From NCBI GenBank assembly GCA_963677135.2, contig CAXXLS010000002.1, positions 1 through 64,000 on the forward strand: a stretch of DNA of 64,000 bases, read 5' to 3'. This DNA is from Seleniibacterium sp963677135 (GTDB taxonomy: Bacteria; Desulfobacterota; Desulfuromonadia; Desulfuromonadales; Geopsychrobacteraceae). Shown here in pieces: positions 43,406-52,035 of the stretch; positions within the stretch are counted from its first letter, which is position 1, and the number at the start of each line of letters is the position of its first letter. The notes below the pieces were generated by a model, which saw only the letters and a list, made by a program, of their open reading frames with translations, did not search any database and had not been told where the DNA came from. The position numbers and the translations under genes are program-made.

Positions 43406-44839
43406 ATGTTTCGTCGTACCAAGATTGTATCAACCCTCGGTCCCGCCAGCGAAAGTGAAGAGCAACTGAACACCCTCATCGATGCCGGGGTCAATGTTTT
43501 TCGCCTGAACTTCTCTCATGGAGATCATCAGAACAAACTGGAACTGATCGAGCGTATCCGTAAAATCGCCGCAGAAAAAAACAGCAATGTCGCCATTCTC
43601 GGTGACCTTCAGGGTCCCAAGATCAGAACCGGGCTGATGAAGGGCGGGTTCATGGAACTGGTCACCGGGACGGAAGTGACCGTAACCACCAGTACGGTCG
43701 AAGGTGAGGGGAATATCATCCCGACCATCTATGAGAACCTGCCTAAGGACGTCAAGCCCGGCGACCGGATCCTCCTTGATGACGGCCTGATGGATATGGA
43801 AGTTGTCGCCATTGACGGCCAGGATGTTCGCTGCAAGGTCATCACCGGCGGCAAGCTCAAGGACCGTAAGGGGATCAATCTTCCCGGCACCAAGGTGTCA
43901 GCTCCGGCTTTGACGGAAAAAGATCTCGAAGACCTGGAATTCTGCGTCAAGCACAAGGTCGATTTCCTCGCCCTTTCATTTGTCCGCAAGGCCTCCGATG
44001 TTCAACACATGAAAGATCTGCTGGCGCAGAAAGATCATGCGCCCATGATTGTTTCCAAAATCGAAAAACCCGAAGCGGTCGAAAATTTTGACGCGATTCT
44101 CGAAGTGACCGACGCGGTCATGGTCGCGCGTGGCGACCTGGGTGTTGAAATCAGCCCGGAAAAGGTGCCGCTGATCCAGAAGATGATTATTCAGAAGTGT
44201 AACGCGGCAGGAAAACCGGTCATTACCGCAACCCAGATGCTGGAAAGTATGATCACCAATCCGCGGCCGACGCGGGCGGAAACCTCCGATGTGGCCAACG
44301 CCATCCTCGACGGGACCGACGCCATCATGCTCTCCGGGGAAACCGCCGCCGGCAAGTACCCCGCCGAAGCCGTCCGGGTCATGGATCGGGTCGCTCGTGA
44401 TATCGAGCAGAGTGAGCAGTACCTGGGACGCCATATCCATCCGTCGCTGGTCTGCTACGGAAAGCAGTGCATGACCGAATCGATCGGTCACGGTGCCTGC
44501 CAGATTGCCGAAAACGTCGGGGCCCAGGCGATCCTGGCCTTCACCCAGACCGGCAGCACCGCAGCCCTGGTCTCCAAGTATCGTCCCAACCTGCCGATCT
44601 ACGCCATGACCCCGAACGCCGCCGTCAAGCGCCGGATGGCTCTTTACTCGGGTGTCCGGGCCATCTGCGTCGACAACCATGAAACCACCGAGCAGCAGAT
44701 CCAGGCGGTCGAAGACGCGGTTCTTGAGGCCGGTGTTCTCAAGCCGGGCGAGGTCACCGTCATTACCATGGGCAGTCCGATATCCAAAAGCGGCAGTACC
44801 AACCTGCTCAAGGTCCATGAACTGGCCAACGGTCATTGA
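43406..44839 (+). CDS. pyk: Pyruvate kinase
   Basis: A 477-residue enzyme turning phosphoenolpyruvate and ADP into pyruvate and ATP. It shows KIVSTLGPASESEEQL, the NFSHG loop near 33, GDLQGPKIRTG near 69, catalytic IVSKIEKPEAVENF near 215 and MVARGDLGVEI near 240, ATQMLESMITNPRPTRAETS near 275. AGGAG precedes the ATG. Clustering with glycerate kinase suggests it removes the 2-phosphoglycerate made from sugar acid breakdown after enolase. Confidence 0.96.
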   Translation: MFRRTKIVSTLGPASESEEQLNTLIDAGVNVFRLNFSHGDHQNKLELIERIRKIAAEKNSNVAILGDLQGPKIRTGLMKGGFMELVTGTEVTVTTSTVEGEGNIIPTIYENLPKDVKPGDRILLDDGLMDMEVVAIDGQDVRCKVITGGKLKDRKGINLPGTKVSAPALTEKDLEDLEFCVKHKVDFLALSFVRKASDVQHMKDLLAQKDHAPMIVSKIEKPEAVENFDAILEVTDAVMVARGDLGVEISPEKVPLIQKMIIQKCNAAGKPVITATQMLESMITNPRPTRAETSDVANAILDGTDAIMLSGETAAGKYPAEAVRVMDRVARDIEQSEQYLGRHIHPSLVCYGKQCMTESIGHGACQIAENVGAQAILAFTQTGSTAALVSKYRPNLPIYAMTPNAAVKRRMALYSGVRAICVDNHETTEQQIQAVEDAVLEAGVLKPGEVTVITMGSPISKSGSTNLLKVHELANGH

Positions 44840-45042
44840 CGGGTTATCGTCCGAAGGCGTTTTTTTTCAGCAATCTCTGTGACAATCCGGGCCTTTGAGC
44901 GGCCGGCGCAAAACTCTGCCGCCACCCCCAAAGGCCCGGGGTTCTTCAATCAGCGAAAAGTTTCCCGTTGCCACACTGAGAACCTGCCTGTTCCTCGTTG
45001 CTCCTCTCTGCCAGTACTCAGAAGAAGGGAGCGTTCAGGGCA

Positions 45043-45061
45043 GGGAGCCGCAGCGGCTCCC
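45043..45061. repeat. Stem-loop in the pyk-AKR gap
   Basis: GGGAGCCG (45043-45050) and CGGCTCCC (45054-45061) form a perfect 8-bp stem with a three-base loop upstream of the aldo/keto reductase gene. The 44840-45106 gap also has a run of eight T about 20 bases after pyk with a weak GACG/CGTC stem before it, which may terminate pyk transcripts. No gene was seen in this gap. Confidence 0.45.
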
Positions 45062-45109
45062 GGTCTGGCAGCGTCGACACCATCATGACAAGTCGTGGAG
45101 GAGAGGATG

Positions 45110-45967
45110 ATGAGTATTGATAAAACAGTGACGCTTCCCGATGGAACACAGTTGCCCGCTCTCGGTCAGGGCACCTGGTACATGGGGGATGACCGCAACG
45201 CCGAACAGGAGGAGATCGCCACCCTGCGCCGCGGAGTCGAATTGGGGATGACCCTTATCGATACCGCTGAGATGTATGGCAGCGGGCGTTCCGAAACCCT
45301 GATCGGCAAAGCGATCAAGGGGATCAGGGATCAGGTCTTCCTGGTTTCCAAGGTCTATCCCCACAATGCCGGCGGCCGCAACCTGGTCAGCAGTTGCGAG
45401 GCCAGCCTCAAACGGCTGGGAACCGATTGTCTCGATCTTTACCTGCTGCACTGGCGCGGCCAGATCCCCTACCAGGAAACCGTACGCGGAATGGAAGATC
45501 TGATCCGCAGCGGCAAAATCAAACGCTGGGGCGTATCCAATCTGGACGACGACGATATGCGCGAACTGCTGGCGGTCAAAGGGGGGAAGAGCTGCGCCGT
45601 CAACCAGGTTCTGTATCATCTGGGGTCCCGTGGTATCGAATACGATCTGCTCCCCTTGCAGCGTCGTTACGGCATCCCGGTCATGGCCTACTGCCCCCTG
45701 GCCCAGGCCGGCCAACTGCAGAGAAACCTGGTCTCCCATCCTGTTCTGCGCCAGGTGGCCGAGGAGCAGGAGGCGGATCCCTTCCAGATCCTGCTGGCCT
45801 GGTGTATTCGCCATGATGATGTTCTGGCGATCCCCAAAGCCTCGACCCTAGCCCATGTCGAAAGCAATGCCGGGGCCGCCCGGATCACCCTGACCGGCGA
45901 CCAGCTGGAACGGCTCGATCAGGCATTCCCCGCCCCGAATCGTCCGGTTCCCCTCGACATTGTTTAA
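45110..45967 (+). CDS. Aldo/keto reductase
   Basis: A 285-residue NAD(P)H-dependent reductase. The catalytic tetrad is visible: Asp and Tyr in DTAEMYGSG (about 50), Lys in FLVSKVYP and His in LLHWRGQIPYQE (about 112). IKRWGVSNLDDDDMREL, FQILLAWCI and IPKASTLAHVESNAGA belong to the cofactor region. GGAGGAG sits 6 bases before ATG 45110 (ATG 45107 and GTG 45095 are alternatives). Its natural substrate in the operon cannot be read from sequence; it may reduce an aldehyde of the sugar-acid path. Confidence 0.9.
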   Translation: MSIDKTVTLPDGTQLPALGQGTWYMGDDRNAEQEEIATLRRGVELGMTLIDTAEMYGSGRSETLIGKAIKGIRDQVFLVSKVYPHNAGGRNLVSSCEASLKRLGTDCLDLYLLHWRGQIPYQETVRGMEDLIRSGKIKRWGVSNLDDDDMRELLAVKGGKSCAVNQVLYHLGSRGIEYDLLPLQRRYGIPVMAYCPLAQAGQLQRNLVSHPVLRQVAEEQEADPFQILLAWCIRHDDVLAIPKASTLAHVESNAGAARITLTGDQLERLDQAFPAPNRPVPLDIV

Positions 45968-45973
45968 TCTTGC

Positions 45974-46004
45974 GGAGCGCTGCGACCCATCGTCGCAGCG
46001 CTCC
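45974..46004 (+). terminator. Perfect 13-bp stem-loop after the aldo/keto reductase gene
   Basis: GGAGCGCTGCGAC (45974-45986) and GTCGCAGCGCTCC (45992-46004) pair completely around CCATC, 7 bases after the stop. It is a strong candidate transcription end, although the U-run is short (CTGTCTT). The gap up to 46173 shows no further feature. Confidence 0.7.
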
Positions 46005-46173
46005 ACCTGTCTTGACTATGCCAGCCAAGTTCATCTGCACCAAAAGTCCTGATATCGTGGTATAACGTGGTGGAACGGTGGTTCCTGTTTTTTTAGCGCA
46101 GAAAAAAAAGTCGCTCGGTGCCGAAAAATCGTCTTCGCCGCTACTGAAATAATCACGGAAAGGATGCTGGCCC

Positions 46174-46971
46174 ATGTCTTCAAGTCTTCGTATCGCCCTG
46201 GCCCAGGTTCCGGTTTCACGGGAAAAGCAGACCAACCTGGAAACCGCGCAGCGCCACATTGCCCATGCAGCACAGCGGGGAGCTGATCTTATTGTCTTCC
46301 CGGAAATGTTCATGGCCAGCCCGCAAAAGGGGGTTCCCCTGGCCAGCGTCGCCGAGCCCCTGGACGGGAGTTTTGTCACAGCTCTCGGCGACCTGGCCAG
46401 GTACTACCGGATTGCTGTCGTGTCCGGAATCTGGGAAACCGTCGAGGGGGATCCCGAAAGGGCCGCAAATGTCGTCATCGCTCTGGACGCAGAAGGTGAA
46501 CTGCTCAACCGTTACCACAAAATCCACCTCTTCAATGCTCTGAGTGTCAGAGAATCGGATCAGATGGTGGGCGGTCACAGTCTTCCCGAGCTTTTTGAGC
46601 TGAACGGCATCAAAATCGGTCTGGCCATTTGCTACGATCTGCGTTTTCCGGAGTTGTTCCGGCATCATTCCGGTCATGGGGCCGAGCTGGTCATCGTGCC
46701 GGCGGCCTGGTACGCGGGCCCTCTCAAAGAGGACCACTGGTTGTGCCTGCTGCGCGCCCGGGCTATCGAAAATACCCTGTATGTCGCCGGCATCGATCTA
46801 TGCGGCAAGGCCTTTTCCGGACGCTCGGTTTGCTTCGATCCCTTCGGCGTTCCCCTGACCGATGCCGGGGAAGGGGAAAACCTGGTGGTTGCCGAAATCT
46901 CAGGCCAGCGCATTCAGGAAATCCGGGAAAAACTCCCCTGTCTGGAGCATGTCAGACATGATCTGTTTTAG
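46174..46971 (+). CDS. Nitrilase-superfamily carbon-nitrogen hydrolase (omega-amidase-like)
   Basis: A 265-residue hydrolase with the Glu-Lys-Cys triad: Glu in IVFPEMFMASPQ (about 44), Lys in YHKIHLFNALS (about 115) and Cys in GLAICYDLRFPELFRHHSG (about 152). Closest by eye to Nit2/YafV omega-amidases, which hydrolyse alpha-ketoglutaramate or ketosuccinamate; other amidase substrates are possible. It lies 33 bases before the dehydrogenase gene and likely shares its transcript. Confidence 0.88.
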   Translation: MSSSLRIALAQVPVSREKQTNLETAQRHIAHAAQRGADLIVFPEMFMASPQKGVPLASVAEPLDGSFVTALGDLARYYRIAVVSGIWETVEGDPERAANVVIALDAEGELLNRYHKIHLFNALSVRESDQMVGGHSLPELFELNGIKIGLAICYDLRFPELFRHHSGHGAELVIVPAAWYAGPLKEDHWLCLLRARAIENTLYVAGIDLCGKAFSGRSVCFDPFGVPLTDAGEGENLVVAEISGQRIQEIREKLPCLEHVRHDLF

Positions 46972-47004
46972 CCTGGTAAAGACAGCGGAAAGGGGACAGA
47001 GGGG

Positions 47005-47979
47005 ATGAAGGTTTTGTTTGCCGCCCCCGAGCCAGCCTGGGGCGGAATTCTCGACCAGTTCCGCCGGGCTCTTCCGGACATGGAATTTGATGCCACGGGC
47101 GGATACCACATCGCCAGCCTGGCCGGATACGATGCCCTGATTCCGACCATGACCCGGGTTGATTCCTCGATCCTCGAGAGTGCCGATCGGCTGCGCCTGA
47201 TCCAGCAGATGGGGGCCGGGCTCGAGGGGGTCGATATCGCGGACGCCAACGCGCGGGGGATTGCGGTTGCCAATGTTCCTTCGGGAGCTTCGGGGAATGC
47301 TGATTCCGTGGCCGAACTCGGCGTTTATCTGCTGATCGGCCTGGCCCGCCAGGCCTGGGCCATACCCGAGATGATGAAACAGCAGCGCCTGGGACGCCCC
47401 ATGGGAATGAGTTTGCAGGGCAAAACCGTCGGTCTGATCGGGCTTGGCGATATCGGCAAGGCTCTGATCCGCCGGCTGACCCCCTTCGGGGTCCGCCTGA
47501 TCGGCATCAAGGCAACGGCGGCTCCCGATTTTGCCAGGGACTACGGGCTGGCCTGGTGCGGAGTCGGAACGGACCTTGACAGGTTGCTCGCAGAGGCTGA
47601 TTTTGCCGTGCTCAGCCTGCCGGACAATCAGCAGACCCATGGTCTGTTTGATCACCGGACCTTCGCCAGGATGAAACCGGGGGCGATGCTGGTCAATCTT
47701 GGTCGTGGCGGGGTCATCGATCGTGACGCCCTGTTCGACGCCCTCAAAAGCGGACATCTCGGTGGCGCCGGACTGGATGTCTACTGGCAGGAGCCGCCTG
47801 ACCCGGAGGATCCGATCTTTGCCTGCAATATTCTTGCAACCCCTCATATCGGTGGGGTGACCGATACCTCGTTACGCGGAATTTTTGCAGGGGTGTCGGA
47901 AAATCTGCAGAGGCTTCAACGCGGAGAGCCACTGCTGTATTGTCGGCCTGCGTCATCCGCTCCCGACGGGAGCAGATAA
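47005..47979 (+). CDS. D-isomer-specific 2-hydroxyacid dehydrogenase family protein
   Basis: A 324-residue NAD-dependent dehydrogenase. The Rossmann motif GLIGLGDIGKALIRRL near 145, NLGRGGVIDRDALFDALKSG near 230 with the Arg, DVYWQEPPDPEDPI with the Glu near 262, and TPHIGGVTD with the catalytic His near 280 are in order. The substrate could be a D-2-hydroxyacid such as glyoxylate/hydroxypyruvate or a phosphoglycerate-type acid. It is the last plus-strand gene before the exporter operon, which converges on it. Confidence 0.88.
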   Translation: MKVLFAAPEPAWGGILDQFRRALPDMEFDATGGYHIASLAGYDALIPTMTRVDSSILESADRLRLIQQMGAGLEGVDIADANARGIAVANVPSGASGNADSVAELGVYLLIGLARQAWAIPEMMKQQRLGRPMGMSLQGKTVGLIGLGDIGKALIRRLTPFGVRLIGIKATAAPDFARDYGLAWCGVGTDLDRLLAEADFAVLSLPDNQQTHGLFDHRTFARMKPGAMLVNLGRGGVIDRDALFDALKSGHLGGAGLDVYWQEPPDPEDPIFACNILATPHIGGVTDTSLRGIFAGVSENLQRLQRGEPLLYCRPASSAPDGSR

Positions 47980-47999
47980 CGCAGGAAGGGGGGGCTGTT

Positions 48000-49127
48000 T
48001 CAACTCACCCGGTGGCGAAACAGCCAGGCTGCCGGGGGCAGGGTGAGTCCGGCAATGATCAGCAAGGGCCACAGCTGGGGCCAGATATCGGGCACCCCGG
48101 CACCCTCCAGGAAGATCTGACGCAGGGAGACCACCACATAGCGCAGAGGGTTGGCGAGGGTGCCGGTCTGCAGCCAGTGCGGCATGTTTTCAATCGGGGT
48201 GGTAAAGCCGGACAGGATGACCGCCGGCATGATGAACACGAAGGCGCCGAGGAGGCCCTGCTGCATGGTCATGGACAAGGACGAGACCAGCAGGCCCACT
48301 CCGACGATGGACACCATAAACAGGAGCAGAACCAGGAGCAGCGCGACGAAGCTGCCGCGGAACGGCAGCCCGAACAGCAGGACGCCTCCGCCGACCAACA
48401 GCAGGGAATCGATGAGGCCGAAGATGATTCCGGGCATCGATTTGGCCAGCAGGATTTCGCCCGGCGTGAAGGGGGCGACCAGCAACTGGTCAAACGTGCC
48501 GAACTCCCGTTCCCGAGCGACGGAGAGGCTGGTCAGGACCAGGACCACAACCATGCTGATAGTCCCCCCGAGGGGCGCGACGATATACCAGCGGCTGAGC
48601 AGGTTGCTGTTGAACCAGGCTCGTTCCACCAGGTCCAGACTGACGCCTGGCCGCGCGGGGGAGTGGTGCTTGAGCCAGTTCTGATTGAAGCGACTGACAA
48701 TCTGTTCGGCATAGCCTAAAGAGACCGCGGCGACATTCGAATTGCGGCCATCGACAATGACCTGGACCGCCGCCGTGTTCCCCTCCAGCAGGTTCTTACT
48801 GAAATCCTCGCTGATCCAGATGACCATGCGGACCTTTCCCGAATCGATGGCCGCATCGATCTGCTGCGGTGCCTGCAGATCGGTTACGAGCCGGAAATTT
48901 TCAGACCCTGAAAAGGCGGCGGCAAGTTCCCTTGATTCACTCGACCTGGCCTGATCGAGAACGGCGTAACGCACGGCGCTGACATCGAAAGTCGCGGCAT
49001 AGCCGAACAGGAAAAACTGAATCAGCGGTGGTCCGATCACGATAAAGCGGCTTTTCGGATCACGCAGGATGATCTGGAACTCTTTGGCGATCAGGGCCAG
49101 GATACGGCGAATCAGGGTCATGGTCAC
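48000..49127 (-). CDS. ybhR: ABC-2 type permease, YbhR-like
   Basis: A 375-residue ABC-2 membrane subunit with one N-terminal helix (about 25-45), a large periplasmic loop (about 45-175) and five C-terminal helices. It ends an operon whose four frames overlap by four bases each, in the order YbhG, YbhF, YbhS, YbhR as in E. coli, where the system exports drugs and cations. GTFDQLLVAPFTPGEILLAK near 230 is the conserved cytosolic coupling segment. Confidence 0.88.
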   Translation of the reverse strand: MTMTLIRRILALIAKEFQIILRDPKSRFIVIGPPLIQFFLFGYAATFDVSAVRYAVLDQARSSESRELAAAFSGSENFRLVTDLQAPQQIDAAIDSGKVRMVIWISEDFSKNLLEGNTAAVQVIVDGRNSNVAAVSLGYAEQIVSRFNQNWLKHHSPARPGVSLDLVERAWFNSNLLSRWYIVAPLGGTISMVVVLVLTSLSVAREREFGTFDQLLVAPFTPGEILLAKSMPGIIFGLIDSLLLVGGGVLLFGLPFRGSFVALLLVLLLFMVSIVGVGLLVSSLSMTMQQGLLGAFVFIMPAVILSGFTTPIENMPHWLQTGTLANPLRYVVVSLRQIFLEGAGVPDIWPQLWPLLIIAGLTLPPAAWLFRHRVS

Positions 49128-50254
49128 TCCAGCCGTTTGCTCAGCCGCCGCCGGGCGATCAGCAGCAGGACGCCGGCCATGGCGGCCAAAGCACTACCGG
49201 CCGGGAAAAGAATGGCGCCGATGTCGCCGGCCAGGAACAGGGTATGGCTGATCTCGACAAAATAACGGGCCGGAATGACATGGCTTACCCACTGGATAAA
49301 GGCCGGGGTGCTCTCCAGGTCGAACAGCATGCCGGAGAGAAAGAAGGCCGGTAAAAACCCGGCGACCAGGGCGATCTGAGCGGCGACAAACTGGATTTTG
49401 ACAGTGGCCGAGATGGCCAGCCCAAAACCGAGGGAGGCCAGCAGAAACAGGGAACTGAAAAGGAACAGCAGCCACAGGGATCCGCGCAGGGGGACGGCAA
49501 AGATCCAGATGCCGCCCCCGACACAGATCAGCAGCCCCAAAATACCGAGGAGATAATAGGGCAGGATTTTGCCGATCAACAACTCGTTGAGGGTCAGGGG
49601 CGTGACCAGGATGGCTTCCATGGTGCCGCGTTCCCATTCCCGGGCGATGACCAGAGCGGTCAGCAGGGTGCCGATCAGGGTCATGATCAGGGCGATGAGC
49701 CCGGGAACCAGGAAATTGCGGCTCTCGCTGGCCTGGTTGAAGCGAACCTGCGAGTCGATCTGGATTCCCCTTATGGCCATGCTCTCACCGCGCGCCAGCC
49801 GCACGTCCCGCCATGTTTTCATGACCCCTCTGGCGTAGCCGAGAATCAGGCGGGCGCGATTGGCATCGATGCCGTTGACAATCACCTGGACCGGTGCCGA
49901 ATCCTGTTGCTGCAGACTGCTGGAAAAATCATGCCTGATCTGGATAAAGCCGTCCACGGTCCCGTCGTCGATCAGCCGGCTGGCCGCGTCAAGCGAGTCG
50001 ACCATGGTCGGTGTGAAGTAACGGGACAGGCGGAAGCGGGCGACCAGGTCCGAAGTCGCCGGGCCGTGGTCCTGCACGACCAGCGCCACCGGGACCTCCT
50101 GCGGGTTGAGGGAGACGCCGTAACCGAACAGAAAAAGCAGCAGCAGGGGCATGACCAGGGCCAGCAGAATGCTGCTGGGGTCCCGCCTGATCTGCAGGTA
50201 TTCTTTGCGCAGCAGGCCGCGCAGGCGCATACGTGATGCCGCTGAGCCGATCAT
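49124..50254 (-). CDS. ybhS: ABC-2 type permease, YbhS-like
   Basis: A 376-residue membrane subunit of the same layout as its neighbour: LRGLLRKEYLQIRRDPSSI with the first helix, a periplasmic loop (about 50-180) with DGFIQIRHDFSSSLQQ, and five helices after about 185. GTMEAILVTPLTLNELLIGK near 235 is the coupling segment. It forms a likely heterodimer with the YbhR-like protein. Start and stop overlap its neighbours by four bases. Confidence 0.88.
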   Translation of the reverse strand: MIGSAASRMRLRGLLRKEYLQIRRDPSSILLALVMPLLLLFLFGYGVSLNPQEVPVALVVQDHGPATSDLVARFRLSRYFTPTMVDSLDAASRLIDDGTVDGFIQIRHDFSSSLQQQDSAPVQVIVNGIDANRARLILGYARGVMKTWRDVRLARGESMAIRGIQIDSQVRFNQASESRNFLVPGLIALIMTLIGTLLTALVIAREWERGTMEAILVTPLTLNELLIGKILPYYLLGILGLLICVGGGIWIFAVPLRGSLWLLFLFSSLFLLASLGFGLAISATVKIQFVAAQIALVAGFLPAFFLSGMLFDLESTPAFIQWVSHVIPARYFVEISHTLFLAGDIGAILFPAGSALAAMAGVLLLIARRRLSKRLE

Positions 50255-52035
50255 GAGCCCACTCCTTGCGGCAGGTTCCGCGTCCGGTTTCCGGTGGCCA
50301 GGATGACAAAAGCATCGTCGATGGTCGGATCGGGAGTGTCCGGCGTCATCGCCAGAGACCTGATCTCCTCCGGGGTTCCGCTGGCCAGTTCGGTCCCCTG
50401 GGACATGATCAGCAGGCGATCGCAGTATTCCGCTTCCTCCATGAAGTGGGTGGTGACGATCACCGTAACCCCCTGCTGGGCGAAGCCGTTGATTCTCAGC
50501 CAGAATTCCCGGCGGGCCAGGGGGTCGGCTCCCGAAGTCGGTTCGTCGAGAAATAGAAGGGCCGGTTCGTGGAGCATGGCGGTGGCCATGGCGAGGCGCT
50601 GCTTGAACCCCCCTGGAAGAGCCCCGGCGGCCAGGTCTTTGCGGTCCCGCAATTCGAACATGTCGAGGGCCCAGTCGAGGCGCCGGGTGAGTTTCTGACC
50701 ATGCAGGCCGTAGGCTTTGCCGTAAAAGATCAGGTTGTCAACGACGCTCAGCTGCCGGTAGAGGGAAAAGCTCTGGGCCATGTAGCCCAGCCTGCTGCGC
50801 GCTCTGGCACGGGAACGGCGCAGATTGCGCCCGGCAATCCGGATATCGCCGCCGCTGGCACCGGTCAGTCCGCACAGCATCCTGAAGGTTGTCGTTTTGC
50901 CGGCCCCGTTCGGTCCCAGCAGTCCGAAAATCTGGCCCCGGCGGACATTGAAACTGATGCCGCCGACTGCCGTGAAAGCGCCGAAGGTTTTGGTCAGATC
51001 CCGCACTTCAATGACGATCTCGTCATCGCCTTCGCCAGGCTGACCGTGAGCGGGAAGGCGGGGAATCGTCGGATGGGTCGCCATGTCCATGAAGGCGTCT
51101 TCAAAGCAGGGGGGCGCTGCGGTCACCTCGCGGTAGTACTGCCGGTCGGCAAGATCGCCGATTTTCGCCTTAAGTTCCCGACCGACCACGCAGCGGACCT
51201 TCCCGGAGCGGATCGTGACATCCCTGACGGCCTGGTGGCGGGTCAGCAGGGCCTGCAGTGGCCGCGTCAGGGCCGTCTCCCGGGGGGTGAAACTGAACAC
51301 CCTGCCAACCAGTTCCCGTTTGAAATCCGCGGGTCTGCCCGAGGCCAGGACCTGCCCCTGCTGGAGGACGATCACCCGGTCACAGTGTTCAGCCTCATCA
51401 AGGTAGGAGGTCGCCACCAGGATCGCGACCTTTTGGTCCTGAACCAGGTGAGCGACGATTTTCCAGAGTTCCCGGCGGGATACCGGGTCGACTCCGACGG
51501 TCGGTTCGTCGAGGAGCAACAGCGGCGGGGATTTGAGCAGGGCGCAGGCCAGCCCCAGTTTCTGCTGCATTCCCCCGGACAGCCGGCCGACCCGGCGCGC
51601 GCTGAAAGGGGCCAGCCCGGTCATGTCAAGCAGCCGGGCATGCTGGTGCGGGCGCTCCTGTCGGGCCACGCCCTGAAGGTCCGAAAACAGGTCGAGATTC
51701 TCCTGGACGCTGAGATCATGGTACAGGCCGAACTGCTGCGGCATGTAGCCGATCAGCCGCTGGATATCCTCGAGCCTGTCCTTCTGGTCGTGTCCCAAGA
51801 CCCGGAGGTTGCCCGAGGTCGGCAGGAGTAACCCGGCAGCCAGCCGCAGCAGGGTGGTTTTGCCCGCGCCGTCGGGTCCGACCAGGCCGGTGACCCGGCC
51901 GCTGTCGATGGTGAAGGATATCCGGTCAAGGGCCCGGACCGGCAGCTGTTTGTGAGGGGAAAAATCCTTACAGAGATTTTCGGCGACCAGAGCCTGGGGG
52001 ATCTGGGCTGTGGAGGAAGCGGCTTCTGCGGTCAT
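50251..52035 (-). CDS. ybhF: Double ABC ATPase, YbhF-like
   Basis: A 594-residue protein of two fused ATPase domains. The first (about 10-245) has Walker A GPDGAGKTTLLRL, signature LSGGMQQKLGLAC and Walker B LLLLDEPTVGVDP. The second (about 345-575) has GPNGAGKTTTFRM and LLFLDEPTSGADP, but its signature reads LPGGFKQRLAMAT, where the usual Ser is Pro. E. coli YbhF has a similar change, so one composite site may be weak. It powers the YbhS/YbhR permease pair. Confidence 0.92.
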   Translation of the reverse strand: MTAEAASSTAQIPQALVAENLCKDFSPHKQLPVRALDRISFTIDSGRVTGLVGPDGAGKTTLLRLAAGLLLPTSGNLRVLGHDQKDRLEDIQRLIGYMPQQFGLYHDLSVQENLDLFSDLQGVARQERPHQHARLLDMTGLAPFSARRVGRLSGGMQQKLGLACALLKSPPLLLLDEPTVGVDPVSRRELWKIVAHLVQDQKVAILVATSYLDEAEHCDRVIVLQQGQVLASGRPADFKRELVGRVFSFTPRETALTRPLQALLTRHQAVRDVTIRSGKVRCVVGRELKAKIGDLADRQYYREVTAAPPCFEDAFMDMATHPTIPRLPAHGQPGEGDDEIVIEVRDLTKTFGAFTAVGGISFNVRRGQIFGLLGPNGAGKTTTFRMLCGLTGASGGDIRIAGRNLRRSRARARSRLGYMAQSFSLYRQLSVVDNLIFYGKAYGLHGQKLTRRLDWALDMFELRDRKDLAAGALPGGFKQRLAMATAMLHEPALLFLDEPTSGADPLARREFWLRINGFAQQGVTVIVTTHFMEEAEYCDRLLIMSQGTELASGTPEEIRSLAMTPDTPDPTIDDAFVILATGNRTRNLPQGVGS

